Shown: positions 26,592 through 38,640, counted from the first letter of the stretch. The stretch is 64,000 nt of DNA from Pleurotus djamor (GCA_029747585.1 JAPEVF010000041.1:95041-159040); one strand, 5' to 3'. Translations and numbers: made by a program. The notes: generated by a model not told the origin, from the sequence alone.

Positions 26592-28768
26592 ATGTCTCTC
26601 ATCTCTACTGCAGCAGTTGCTGAGCATGCCAGTCGCGACAGCTGCTGGATCATCGTACACAGTAAGCCCTCCGGTAAACTCCAGACACCTGCGCAGAACT
26701 GACCAGGTACACCGTCCATCGCAGGCAAAGTCTATGATGTTACTGATTTCTTAGACGGTCAGCACGTTCTTCCATCTTCGCATTTCGCCTTCTCACCCAT
26801 ACGTACTCAGAGCACCCGGGCGGAAGTAAAATTATTCTCAAGTATGCCGGTGTTGATGCTACGTGAGCCCCTCCTACAACCTTCCCAACAATGTGTGCTC
26901 ATTGCTCTGGCGATACAGCGAAGCGTATGAACCCATTCATCCCCCTAATGCCATCACCGACAACCTCCCAACCAATAAGCAGTAAGTCGCAGCACCTACC
27001 CGAGGCCGATTATTTCCCTTGACCATTCTTCCTCCAGCATCGGTTCCATTGACCCTAATACCGTCGTCAAAGTAGTCAAAGAAGTTACCGAGGAGGACAA
27101 GAGACGCCAAGCCCTACTAGACGCACGACCACCTCTCGATGAAATCATCAACCTTCATGACTTCGAGGCACGTAATGATCTCTCTTGGCCTTACGATCCG
27201 CTCATTTGTACTTCGTCTTTTAGGCAGTCGCCAAGGCCATCCTTCCGGCAAAAGCCTGGGCCTATTACTCTTCCGCCTCTGACGATGAAATAACTATCCG
27301 TGAAAATCGAGCTGCGTACCAGCGGTAAGTCGTCACTTGACCCTCGATTGAATGGGAAGAGTGACTGAAGACGGTTGCAATCCAGCGTTTGGTTCCGTCC
27401 GCGCATTCTTCGGGATGTCACAAGCGTCGACTGGTCGACTACTATCCTCGGAAAGAAGTCGTCCCTTCCTGTGTATATCTCCGCCACCGCGCTTGGCAAA
27501 CTCGGTCACCCCGATGGTGAACTTAACTTGACACGGGCTGCCGGAAAGCACGGTGTTATTCAGATGGTGAGTTACCTCCCCTGTGTACGCAACCGTCTTC
27601 ACCTTCTGAATGAGTCGCGATAGATCCCGACGCTCGCCTCGTGCTCGTTTGATGAAATCATTGATGCGGCGGTACCTGGTCAACCTCTGTTCCTGCAGCT
27701 GTAAGTTGATCATTCTACATACAACCGCCTTGGTCCTTCACCTGACCACCCCCCTCTAGCTACGTCAACAGGGATCGTGAAATCACCAAGAAGTATGTTC
27801 AGCATGCTGAGAAGCGTGGCGTTTCGGCCTTGTTCATTACCGTCGATGCGCCTCAACTTGGTCGACGTGAAAAGGATATGAGAATGAAGTTCGTCGGGGA
27901 CTCGGGCGCGAAAGTTCAAGAAGGCCAGAAGGATATCAAGCAAGATCAAGGTGTTGCCCGAGCTATCAGCGTAAGCCAAGGTTTTCGTTTGAATTGTCGA
28001 TGTCTGGGTCTGACCTATGCCTTCGTAGTCCTTCATCGACCCCAGTCTTTCTTGGAAGGATATTCCTTGGTTCAGAAGCATCACCAACAGTCAGTCATCC
28101 TCTTCGCTTCGAGACAATTCAGTCCTTAACCCAAAGTTCAGTGCACATCATCTTGAAAGGTGTATCCACCCCCGAAGATGCCCTTTTGGCCTACGATGCC
28201 GGTCTTCAAGGCATCGTCCTAAGTAACCACGGTGGTCGTCAGCTCGACACAGCACGCTCCGCTCTTGAGAATCTTCCTCCCATCATCGCAGCTCTTAAGA
28301 CGCGTGGACCCTGGCCTAACCCCAACTTCTCTGTATTCATCGACGGTGGTGTACGCAGAGCTACAGACGTTCTGAAAGCACTCGCCATGGGTGCCAGCGC
28401 TGTTGGTGTTGGGCGTGGATTTTTGTACGCTTTCGCAAGTTATGGACAGGAGGGCGTGGAGAAGGCTTTCCAAATCCTGAGGGTAAGGCTTGGTTACTCA
28501 CAATCCTTGGACTCGGAGCTGATATACAATTACAGGATGAGTTTGAGATGAACTTGCGCCTCCTGGGTGCCCGTAATCTGAACGAGCTTACGCCCGACAT
28601 GGTTGACGCCAGTGGGCTTCATCAACACGTGGGGTTGACTCCCCCTGATAATCTCTTCAACCTTACTTGTATGTCCTGCTTCCGCAGTATGCTGCTTGCG
28701 TGTGGGCTCACCACAGTCCAACAGATCAACCACTACGCCTCGCCGAGTTCAAAAATTCCAAACTTTGA
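26592..28768 (+). CDS. Flavocytochrome b2-type dehydrogenase, copy B, PTS1 end
   Basis: Paralogue of the gene at 20836: cytochrome b5 domain (SCWIIVH, EHPGGSKI, EPIH) followed by an FMN hydroxyacid-dehydrogenase domain (AWAYYSS, TVDAP, IILKG, SNHGGRQ, DGGVRRATD). Thirteen exons: 26592-26661, 26725-26757, 26811-26862, 26919-26981, 27038-27171, 27228-27324, 27386-27566, 27624-27700, 27760-27970, 28029-28089, 28142-28482, 28536-28668, 28725-28768; 498 residues. Copy B lacks four introns that copy A has. The last exon ends in SKL and a stop, the canonical peroxisomal signal. It aligns with the copy A tail in a Y-x2-L-x2-A-x2-K pattern, which supports both terminal exons. Like copy A it has no mitochondrial presequence. 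The intron near 27172 could instead be read as GC..AG with one residue changed. Confidence 0.9.
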
Positions 28769-28967
28769 ACTCCTATGTAGATTTTCCCCTATTTATTCAT
28801 TGTCTCAACCCGATTTCCCATTCCCATTCACTCCCCCCGTTTTTTCTACATGTGTATTGAATAGACCGCATTACAGCCTTCGGCGAGAATAACTTTGGAT
28901 ATCAGAAACAAATCAAAAACGCCCAAAACAAACAAGATGAATCTAAACAATGCACGTCGCTATATGT

Positions 28968-30600
28968 TTAGTGTGCCAATCGTAGCTGCTCGTGTTTCAA
29001 ATCGACCAGGTGGTTGACGGCCACCGCCATATCGTACGTGGGAGGGGGATAAAATTCTTCGTTGGCCACGGCAATATTGTGTATCATCCTTTTCACAACT
29101 ATGTGTGCAGAGGCGACAGGCGTATCAGTTCCCTAATCAAGTTGTTAGTTATGAAGAAATCTCCAAAGGTCTTGAGACGTACAGGCGCTGCGGGTGGATC
29201 TTGCTTCATTTGGTTATTGGCATCATTTATGGCGTCCTGGTAAGTGGGATCATCGGTGACCCAGCTATCTCTCTGCTTGTCGAGAACCACCAAGAGATCC
29301 AAGGCAGAGGATGTATTTATAGAGCTCCAATCGGCCTTGACGAAATCAACAAATTTACCAGCGATCTTCGAGCAGGTGTAGTTTGGTAAAGCGACGCGAA
29401 CCAGGATGATGAGGCTGGGCTTACCTTGTCAGCTGCCCGCTGGTCGTCAGGGGGGATAGTACCGTCATCGCCAACAAGAATCAAATAACCAAGCATCAAT
29501 CCATCCTGCATTACAAGTGTAAGTCCAAGGTGTCACAGGCTCAGGAAACCTTACCTGAGTCTTAACAGCATCGCACATCTGAGCATACACCTTGGCGATG
29601 ATGCGAGATACATAAAGTTCTCTGATGGCCTTGTCGAGCTCATCTCTTTGCTTCTTTTGCTCAAAGAACTAGAGAGCAAGTTTCAAGATAGAACAGAGGA
29701 GAAGGCATGTCGAAGGCGCTTACATCGAAGGCTAAGATGAATCCATCCGCAAAGATACCAATGATGGAGAGAACTTTGAGAAAACGTCCAGCATTGGATG
29801 CGTACCGAGCGAGCGTGCTGGTCTCTAGCAGTGTCTCTGAGAGAGTGGCAGCCAGGATAGCGTAAGTAAACCAAAAGTTGAGTACATATATATTGATGCA
29901 TTGCATACCTTCTGCCCATCGGAAAGCCGTGGCGACCACTCTGAAGGCCCTAGCGCCAGCTTCAACACCTTCAGTGACCAAAGTGATAAAGGCACGGGCG
30001 TAGCTGCGAACAACTGTGACCACGTTGACGGCTCGAAGGAAATTGCCAATATCAATAGCTACCAGCAAAGAGTCAGCCTACCTACAGATATCATGGGCGG
30101 ACGGACTACCTTTTGCAACAATTCCCGACGTGAACAAGATGCCACTCATAGCCACTAGGGGGCGGTGGTCAGAAGGGCCATCTCGACCCCAGAAGGAAGG
30201 AAGACTAACTGAGGGCTACATCATCTTTGGAAGTCAATTTTTGGGCATTGTCGAGCATCTAAAATGAGTGTAAATCATTGTGAAGCTAAGGCGGGGAGGG
30301 ATACCATACAGATTTGTACTGGGCCTTCTGTTCGTCGGTCAATGCGTCCTCAAGTTTCTTCTGCAATTCGTCGAACGTGGCCATGTTGTGATTTTTGAGG
30401 ATTTGGTTGATATAGGGCACCATGCGCGCGTCTTCTTTGTCCATAGCGGCCTTGGCCTCCCGTGCACTATTTTGTAACATAGTGATGTCATTCTGAAGTT
30501 GAAGAGCTCGGTCACGGCGAGGCACGTTATCCGGATAGAAGACTGGATGAAGGGGTCAGTAAAATTCATCGTTTACAGAAAGGATAGCTGGCTAACCCAT
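28968..30600 (-). CDS. Uncharacterised helical membrane-hairpin protein, 1
   Basis: I do not recognise the family. Ten exons (30600-30597, 30542-30310, 30258-30210, 30154-30110, 30058-29909, 29836-29724, 29668-29555, 29505-29425, 29365-29183, 29132-28968) give 378 residues in a closed frame. The N-terminus FYPDN..RRDRA leads into about 75 residues of charged helix, then two hydrophobic Ala/Gly/Ile-rich stretches, then another charged helical part (FFEQKKQRDELDKAI). The same N-terminal signature and layout occur in the divergent gene at 31446, so the two are paralogues. It lacks the C-terminal domain of its partner. The first exon is only four bases and is the least certain part; the intron at 29424-29366 would use an AAG acceptor. 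Confidence 0.72.
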
Positions 30601-31445
30601 GCTTATGTGTTCGAGTCTGAGGTTGGGGCGTTGAAGATGTGGACGCGGTTTGTAGAGACCACACTTCATGCTTCCAGTATTTATATCCTCACGCGTTCGA
30701 GCAATGGCAAATATTTTAGAACCTTGCCATGCAATGAAACGCGCCCATGGATAGAGTCCCTGGATGAGGCACGGTCTTGTCGAACATCCTCTGAGAGTTC
30801 GCTAAACATGAGATCACAAGGCGTCGTCCATTTGTCCAAAATAAGATGAACACGTACAAAGAGCGGTTGAGCATACTACATATGATGGTCGACGGTAGTA
30901 TTGCGATGAACACAGAGTGAGAGTGGATTTCTATATTCTGGGTAGTGTCGGAAGGAAACCACCTCCGAGTGCGCTTGGAAAGGGTTGATGCGAGTATCGT
31001 GGTATACCCAGCCCGAGAAGACTCGCGTTCAAGATGGGCTTAAAGGATGAGCACTCCATCTTAGCTTGAGTGTGTGGGGGTGTTGGAAGCGGTAAAGTTG
31101 AAGACGTGTCAGGGGCTTGATTCGGATATCAGGAGGTCATCAATGATCATCGGCGCTCGAAAGGGTCGGGTTTCACCATCACGGTTGCTTTCGCGTTCCA
31201 ATTGTAGGTCATTGAACGCCTTTGGGTTCAACGATTCAGGTCAATTCTACGCTGATGCTCGGCTTGAACTTCGCTTATGACTTTATCCAGTTCCTAGTTC
31301 CCTTTCTTGGTTGCGAACGGCCGTCCCGCGCAGGACGTATCACTTGAATTGGGGACCTGACTGTATTTTAAGCCCGTTGTCTTATAAGCTGATACTATGT
31401 ATCGTTTCGGAGTCGGCCAAAGTTTCTTGTCTTGCAGGCACCACC
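30601..31445. other. Divergent intergenic region of the paralogous pair
   Basis: About 850 bp shared upstream of two paralogous genes that read apart. It probably contains both promoters. The sequence CTTATAAG at 31380-31387, about 60 bp before the right-hand start, is a possible TATA element. No further gene is apparent. Confidence 0.45.
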
Positions 31446-33147
31446 ATGGGAAACAGTTCTTCTATCTTTTACCCGGACAACCCCAAGCGTCGCGACCGTG
31501 CTCAGCAACTCGCGGATGATTGCACGAACTGCAAGAATCAGTATGACGCGAAGCATGCTGAAATCGAGGCTATCCTTGGGCCCTACAAAGAAAAACTCGA
31601 CAAAGTCCTCCGCGCGTTCGGTTGTTCAACCTTGGATGACCTGGATCGCGTCGTCCAAAAGAATGCTACGGGACAGGCCCTCGATGACTGGAACAACACT
31701 AAGAATATCTACGACAAGACTCAAATGTAATACCTTTCTATCGAAAAACGCGTTCATATTCACTGGTTCACTGCGATTGTTCTAGCGTCGACCAAGTCAT
31801 CATGGGAGCTATGGGGACGTGAGCACAATGCCCACTTACAATTTGTAAAGTGAAGATTAATGCTTCTTTAGCATCGCTATTGCTGGCCTTGCAATTAGCA
31901 CCGTCGGTGCCCTCGCAGGGGGCTTCGGCTTTTTCGTAGGTTCGCACCGTTATTTACACGGTCCCCTTCTTGTCTCATACGTCGTTCATAGGCCTGGCTG
32001 TGACCTCTGATATTCTCCTGGCCCTTGGCGTTATTGGAGCCATCTTTGATATCGTCAATGGCGCGATTCAACGAAGCAAACTTCGTGACTCTATCAACGA
32101 CGTGAGCTTTTTATCTTTCACATTTTCTCTAGCCCCTCATATTTATTCAACAGCTCTTTGAGAGTCGCATCAAGATCAAACAAGTGTTGGCGCACATTGA
32201 TAACCTCAATACATGGATTCCAAGTATTACGGCCATCTATCAAGCTTACGAAGAGGCAGGCTACGACCCAGAAAAGATCATTGAACGTTTCAAAACCAAG
32301 GGTCTCATGAAGCCCTTGGAACAAGATCTACGCGATGATAGCTTCCGCCAAGCAGCTGTGGACCTCAATGAAATAGATCGTAACCGTGGCTCATGGACGA
32401 ACGAAGACCCCAACTGGGAGGAGATAGTCAACCGACTTCAGTCCAACGCAAGCTCAGCCCGTTCCGAGGCTTTCGCTGTTGCTGCGGATTCTGTGATGAA
32501 AGCAAGCACCATCAGCTTTGCAGTTGGGGCTGATCGGATGCAAAAACCCGTCGAAATCCTCCCTGTGCGTATATCCAAGCATCGGGAATCTATATGCATC
32601 CCTGATGATCTTTCTACTTGTTCTAGCCCGATATACCTTCAGTCAAGGTCAAATTATATCCGACTATTCCCTTGGAGATTCCCCACCTAACGAAGCCGCT
32701 TGAAATGGTCTTTCTGGACTTCGTTGATGACAAGTCCGCAGAAGTCCTTTTCAGGTAAGCAGTCATTGTCTCTCCTTGATCATGGTATCTTACGTTATTT
32801 TTACCCGCTTGTCTAGGACGGATGACAGCCATTTCGTGAGTGTCGACCATTATAAAGGTCGCCTCCAGCGCGGATTCGCGGACAAGTGCACCCATGTGGT
32901 GAGACTGATGATTCCTAATTATAGAATATCGAACCTTAACGTTAACTTTTTTCTCTGGAAATAGGCACGCTGGATTGTCACCCTCGCTGATGATTTCCAA
33001 CCACCAGAGTTTCTTGATCGCAAAGACCACGAGGCCAAGGTCACTATAAGCACTGAGGACGGTGGGAAGCGCTGGTACATGGATTCGAACGGTGACTTGT
33101 TCTCCGATAAACATGGTCCAGAGCCTATGATCCTCCGCTATGCGTAA
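31446..33147 (+). CDS. Uncharacterised helical membrane-hairpin protein, 2
   Basis: Paralogue of the gene at 28968; family not recognised. Exons 31446-31726, 31786-31818, 31872-31939, 31992-32101, 32154-32564, 32627-32754, 32817-32898 and 32965-33147 give 431 residues. The start has a strong context (CCACCATGG) and begins MGNSSSIFYPDN, with a Gly at position 2 that could be myristoylated (inference). About 90 residues of charged helix are followed by a long Gly/Ala-rich hydrophobic stretch (GALAGGFGFFVGL, then LALGVIGAIFD), about 130 residues of helix, and a C-terminal part of alternating polar and hydrophobic residues that looks like a beta domain, absent from gene 1. The layout recalls helical pore-forming proteins, but I see no diagnostic motif. 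Confidence 0.75.
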
Positions 33148-33458
33148 ATTCGTCTCTATCACGGTGATGTTTGCGCCCCCTGTCTACTCCTCCCTTATGT
33201 TTGATGAAAATATCTGCGTGTCTTCTGTGGAGGCTCTCATTCGCGTGGACCTTCTTCTCTTCTTCTCTACTTCGCCTATTCAACGGCACGTACACCACAC
33301 GAGGCCCAGATGATCTATTATCAGCTACGACCACGATCCTCATGTTTCTTTGGCCTGGCTAGTTCTGGTTGTCGTTCTCTTCTTCGACTCGTGATGAACA
33401 CAGAGCGATGGAGAGACTCCACGTACGGGATGGCGACACACGTGTGATCAGCCACATG

Positions 33459-33936
33459 CACTGCGTGAGGGGATTGGTTTTCCGCGCAGNAAACCTGGCA
33501 GGTCAAAACACACGGTCTTTGAATTCGTTTTCGCGGTAGAAAATGTTAGCTTCCCCTGTGGGAAAACTAGATAGAAAATAATAACTTTTCTGATAAGTCT
33601 TCACAAAGGAAAACCAACGAGAAAACACATTGTTTTCTATGTGGTTTTCCCGCAGAAAGACNNTTTGGTTTTACAAAGGGGAAACCAAATTATATAGTGA
33701 GTATAATTAGTTTACCTCCCAGAAAACTAATGATTTCCCCAATACAAAACCCGGGAGAAAACAATGTGTTTTCTCGTTGGTTTTCCTTTGTGAAGACTTA
33801 TCAGAAAAGTTATTATTTTCTATCTAGTTTTCCCACAGGGGAAGCTAACGTTTTCTACCGCGAAAACGAATTCAAAGACCGTGTGTTTTGACCTGNCCAG
33901 GNTTTCCGCGCGGAAAACCAATCCCCTCACGCAGTG
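33459..33936. mobile_element. Foldback element with ~180-bp inverted arms
   Basis: The left arm 33459-33638 and right arm 33756-33936 are near-perfect reverse complements; the differences I see are a handful of bases, mostly next to Ns. The 117-bp spacer is AT-rich. Both outer ends read CACTGCGTGAGG. The sequence is peppered with GGTTTTCC/GGAAAACC words, so sub-hairpins can form inside the arms. It codes for nothing. It fits a non-autonomous foldback or MITE-like transposon. I could not see a clear target-site duplication. The double N at 33661-33662 is in the spacer. Confidence 0.8.
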
Positions 33937-36027
33937 TAAATAATCGTTGGCTCGGTATAAACCAGGAGGCAGGTTCAAGCAGTGGACGAGTGGGTGGTCC
34001 GTGGGAAGATCACGTTCTTCATGGTCCTCCTGTCCCAAGAGCAACCCAAGAGTCTGGTGGCGCAAGTTTCGGTTCCAACTTCCAACTCAACTTCTCATCC
34101 AATTCACATCTTTGCAGAATTAAGTCCCGTTGTCGAGCATCACGACTATGCCGATTCTCTCAAGTTGATACTGCTTTCATTACTATCAGACTGAGAGGAG
34201 AGCGATCCTGCGTCAGGCGGTAAGCCTTTCGCCTTGGTCGATTACCGTCAAATCACGGTTGTAGGGGACTAACAGGTGCCCATCCAGGAATAAGAGTCCA
34301 GGAACGGGGGGTATCCAGGAAGCGAGCCATTCAACGCCGGAGGAATACTACAGATATGCAATATGAACCAGAAACAAACCAACAGACGTTCACTTATCCT
34401 TCTCCGAGCTTCAAGCGAATCCTCCATGCATAACCGCCAGTTCCGCTCGACACGCGCGGTCGCTGATATTGAATCCAGCGAGAAATAGCACTCATTCAAG
34501 CGGTGTCTAATGGATCGATACATACAGGTCTTTATGCGCATTTGTGCGGTCGTCATTCTTGCACATTCCGTTCTTGATTTGTCCACCAAAGAAGCCACCA
34601 AAACGCGTTTCAGCCCTACTCGCATCTCATGCAGCGCTCGCAGATACTGCGGCAGCAGAGACTACGACTCACTGAGTCAGAGGAATGATCTCATGCCGTC
34701 GCCGAACCTCTTGTGATCCCCAGAGCTGCTTGATTCATACGGTGAGCCTTAGTCTCTTTCTTGGACACATTCAATTTACTTCCTATTGACCCGCAGTTTT
34801 CCTCGCTAGGTAGACGAATGTCATGGAACCGCTGTCCGTTTCTCCTTAGTAGTCCCATAAAATGAATTCGTGGCTGGCAACCCGCCTCATTTGCCTCCAA
34901 GTATCGTCCGCTGCGGATGGTTTTCAACGTGCCCACCTACCGCTCGCGTTGGACGCTGGTATTGCTTTTCTGAAGACATGATTTGGGGGCACTTTCAGGC
35001 GTAGAAGGACCCGACCTCCCCCATATTACCCTGGTGCGTCCCACTGACTTCATATTCCGTGCAACCCCTTCAACCAACGTCTTAGGATGCCGAACCTTTT
35101 TCAAGGCCCACTACTCGATACTTTCGACCGCGACAGTCTCTCCCCATCAACCCGAAACTGTCACTTCCGAAACCTTGACTTCAAGCTCATCCCTTGCGCG
35201 CTGCGACTTCAAGACACGCGGATGCGAAAACCCGTAGTTCAAGAGAAACAGAGACTCAAGTACGTTGTTTTGGTCCGCCCAACAGGAAAGGGGAAATTGT
35301 GGGGCCTTTCTGCGTTTTCGTTTCTTCTAAAGTGAGTTGTCTCCTTACTCGAATGTATGGACAGGCGCACCTTATGAGACACTTCAGAAATTTCCGACGC
35401 AATTCCTGCTTATCCAAGCAGGTTGAATTGATGAACGGATGGGCGGGTCTATTCCGCAGGCGACATGGAACTGAGGTGCTGGAAATCGTAGGCATTGCGT
35501 GACTTGATGAAAGGGCTCTCTCCCCTGCATTAGCTGCGGTCTTATCCCATTTACTACCCGGCTTTAACAACTTTCTTCTCCTCCAGCACCTCCCTCATGA
35601 TCGCTGTATTGTTGCTCCAGGAACTGTACAATCGTCTAAGTACCTGTCCTAACACGGGCCTCATCATGAACGTACTCTCGACGAGTGAGATAATCTCGCT
35701 CGTCATTGAAGACGTAATTCGTTCGGTCGCCATGGGAGAGGACTGGATTTCGTGAGTTTCTTCGCCGTTCTCGTTCTGAAGCGGATAGGTTGCTTACAGG
35801 AGCCTATGGATATCCGCAGCCGACGTCAGGGTAGAGGGACACAAGGACTGTCCTGCATGGATGAGAAATGAAATAGCCCGGCAGGCGTAGACCACTTGTA
35901 TCGAGCGCGAGCGCCGTTCTTTCGGGACGATGGAAAGAATTTCATTCAACGAGGGCTGTACCATATTACATACATACGCGCTGTGCATAAGGAGACAATT
36001 CCACCGTGCCTCTGTGAGTTGTCTACT
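33937..36027. other. Intergenic, no gene recognised
   Basis: Some 2.1 kb with only short overlapping open frames. Around 35140-35190 there is a degenerate copy of a short dispersed sequence also seen near 40190, 51300, 51600 and 63080. The part next to 36027 is the 3' side of the F-box gene. Confidence 0.45.
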
Positions 36028-37687
36028 TTAGAGTATGCCATCCCAATCGACCGTAGCATACTTTCTGAGCACGTTGATGTATTGCGAGGGGATATTGCAT
36101 CGACGGATGCTGAACTTCCTAATTCCAGTCCCAGCCTCCTGCCATTCATAAAGAATCATCGCGAGATCAAAAATAAGCTGATCTACCTTGGGAGGGCTGC
36201 AACCGGCCATGTGTAGAGCCGTAAAAGACAAGGTTTTGAGCCGATCAGTTTTCATAGGGAGGAAGTAGGAGATGATGTGAAGGTTGGAGTGAGCGAAGTC
36301 GAGTGATTGGAGATTGGCGAACAAAAGTAGAATCTCTCCCCATCTGGAGTCACTGAAATATTTCATGGCTTCAACGTCTGGGTCGTGGACCTGGACTGAA
36401 AGCGTGGTGACTTGATTGAACCATTGGGGTAGACCAAGTTGAGATAAGTCAGCTTGGAATTTCCATGGGAACCCGAGTGTTAATGCTGCGGATGAATTGT
36501 CGCTGTTGAGGGGGCTTAAGGCAAGGGAGCGACCAATATGATTGAGGAATAGCTTGAAAGTAGTTGGATGCTGTTGAGCGGATACGAAGGCGGTGCAGAA
36601 CGCCCCCAGCTCGTTAGTATGATGATCATTGAAGGAACCACCAATACTATGGGTGACCTTCACTCGTTTCAGGGGGAATTCAAGAACATTGAGCAAGTGG
36701 GTGCTGACGGGATCATAGCTAGATATATGGAGGACACAAAGGGCCGGAAGATGGAGATGGGTGGAGGGGGACTGGCCGGATATCGCACTTTTGATTTCTC
36801 TGAGAGTGACAGACTCGATATTTGGAGTATGACGGAGGAACCCAACGACCCAATCATTTGGCAGAGGTTGATCGCGTCCTCCTTCGATGAGGAGAGTTTT
36901 CAAACATGGAAGTTGGGGAAAACTCAAAGGGACGATGACATTGACAAGCTCCAGGTTGCACAGGGAGGTCATGAATCCCAAATTGGATGGACGTAGTACA
37001 AGGATTCCCGGGCCCGAGGACGAGTAGCGATAATCCTCCTCTGGATTCAAACAAAGTTTGAAGAAACGTAGCGACGGTGTCGAGTCTTGCGGAATCATAC
37101 TGAGAAGGTCCTTGATTTCCCTTCGTGTCGCATATTCGAAGTCCACGATCAGCCGTTGGAAGCGGGAAAAGTTCTCAGATATGAACTCTTCCACAGCGTC
37201 CCGTTGCCATTCATCGAGAGTCACCACGTCGGGACGTTTGAAGATGTAAAAATATACACTAAGGGGCAGGGATTTCGAGCGACTTGGGAGATCGGGATCC
37301 GTGACAAGAACAGCTGGGGATAGCGCAACAGACGTCCAAAAGTGGGGAGTGTCTAGGATGATGTTGCGCCAATATGTGCAAATGCTGAGAACGTTTGTCC
37401 AGCCGCCTTCGATATTGCTACCCGCGAATCGATCGTTTATGTCTTCGAAGGAGTGAAATCCTTCCTTGTAGATAAGGAAGATGTGCGCAAGAACGTCGAA
37501 GGGAAGCTGGTTGATTGCGCTTAGCTTGTTCCGGCGCGAACTAAGCTCCTGAATGGCCGCTCGGTGAAAATCGATTTCTTTGTCGATGCGATCTTGAGCA
37601 TCGTAGTCTGTGAGAAGAGGCTACGTAGCAAGGATTAGGTATTGATATTGATATTGAGGAGTTACACAAAGGACAGGAACGAACCAT
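36028..37687 (-). CDS. F-box protein A
   Basis: Predicted substrate adaptor of an SCF ubiquitin ligase. The start codon 37687-37685 is a complete exon by itself: a 64-bp intron follows ATG directly and the second exon runs 37620-36028 without interruption, 531 residues in total. The N-terminus reads MPLLTDYDAQDRID, then an amphipathic helix, then an F-box-like motif (INQLPFDVLAHIF), then a TYWRN..TPHFWTSVALS segment typical of basidiomycete F-box proteins. The rest is irregular leucine-rich sequence ending in DWDGIL. A close paralogue at 59009 shares the architecture and the same neighbours. Target unknown. Confidence 0.85.
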
Positions 37688-38121
37688 GGGAGCGACTTTG
37701 AGGAGGGTTGGGGAAGGGTGAGAAAGCGCCAGGTCGGGCTCGATCGTAGCCAAATCGAGGGTCAGGGGGTTGCTTTCAGGAGCTAGGGCACCGAGACCTT
37801 CTCGTCTTCAATGTCGAGCTAGACACAAGGAATTCTAGGTACGAGTTAGAGAAAAAAAACCGTTGATTATATCGACGGGAAGAATGAAACTAACAGGCCA
37901 CGGAACCAGATCATTCCGAACTCTTTACATCTATGTCTAAGCTGAGCTGCGAGAAGGACCGGTGAGATCAGTACGCCTGCACTTGGAGAGGATCTGTGCT
38001 TGGGTCAGCAATTCTGGTGCATACAAAGGTACATCACCGCGAGCGACCTGCTGAAGACTCAAGCTATAAAAAGAACCGGGTTGGTTGAAAGGGAATCACC
38101 ATCGTACTTTGGTCACTCACC

Positions 38122-38640
38122 CATGCGAGCATTTGTCCCGTTCATCGGTACCCTGGCCTCTCTCAGAGTCGTCCTCGGTCTTGGCCTCTCACCCAGCCAA
38201 ATAACCGACTTCATCACATTCGGCGACTCCCACACAGATGTTGTAACACGCGGTGACGGACTAGAGAGTCGAGCCTGGACAATGTACGTCGAAAGATTCA
38301 CCGGTGCGAAACTGCACCCATCTGCGAAATCTGGTGCTACCGCATCATCAAAGTAAATCTGTGTTCGAGTACCAGCTTCCGGAATACTCCAAATGGATTA
38401 AAGTGGAGAATGGGAGCATGGTGGATGTGGATCCGTTGAGGATTCATGGTGTATACTCTACGCGCTGCGGATCGGGACGAATGATATGTGGAAGAAATCA
38501 CTTTCGACAGGAAAAAGGCAAGGCTTCGATCGTTGACGCCGTCAATTGCTCTGTGAGTTGGGTCAAGACGCTGTACAACAGCGGCGCACGGAACTTCAGG
38601 CCTTCGGTGTGCTGGCTTCGAGCAGAACACACCATTGAGC
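38122..38640 (+). pseudogene. Broken SGNH (GDSL) hydrolase gene, copy 1
   Basis: The first 75 codons match the intact esterase gene at 41158: a hydrophobic leader, then ITDFITFGDSHTD with the catalytic Ser of the GDSL motif. A stop codon follows shortly at about 38353, and the homology then continues in other frames (FEYQLPEYSKW, then DAVNCSVSWVK, then NSGARNF). The frame changes at least twice and the C-terminal Asp-x2-His part is missing. This is decay rather than a single sequencing slip. Confidence 0.8.

Noticed and set aside
27171..27227. GC..AG intron in flavocytochrome B
   Set aside because: A GT..AG reading one codon further on joins frame equally well and changes only one residue, so the rarer intron type is not needed.
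33321..34065. Minus-strand frames sharing peptide sequence on both sides of 33.7 kb
   Set aside because: The similarity comes from the two arms of the foldback element, not from coding sequence.
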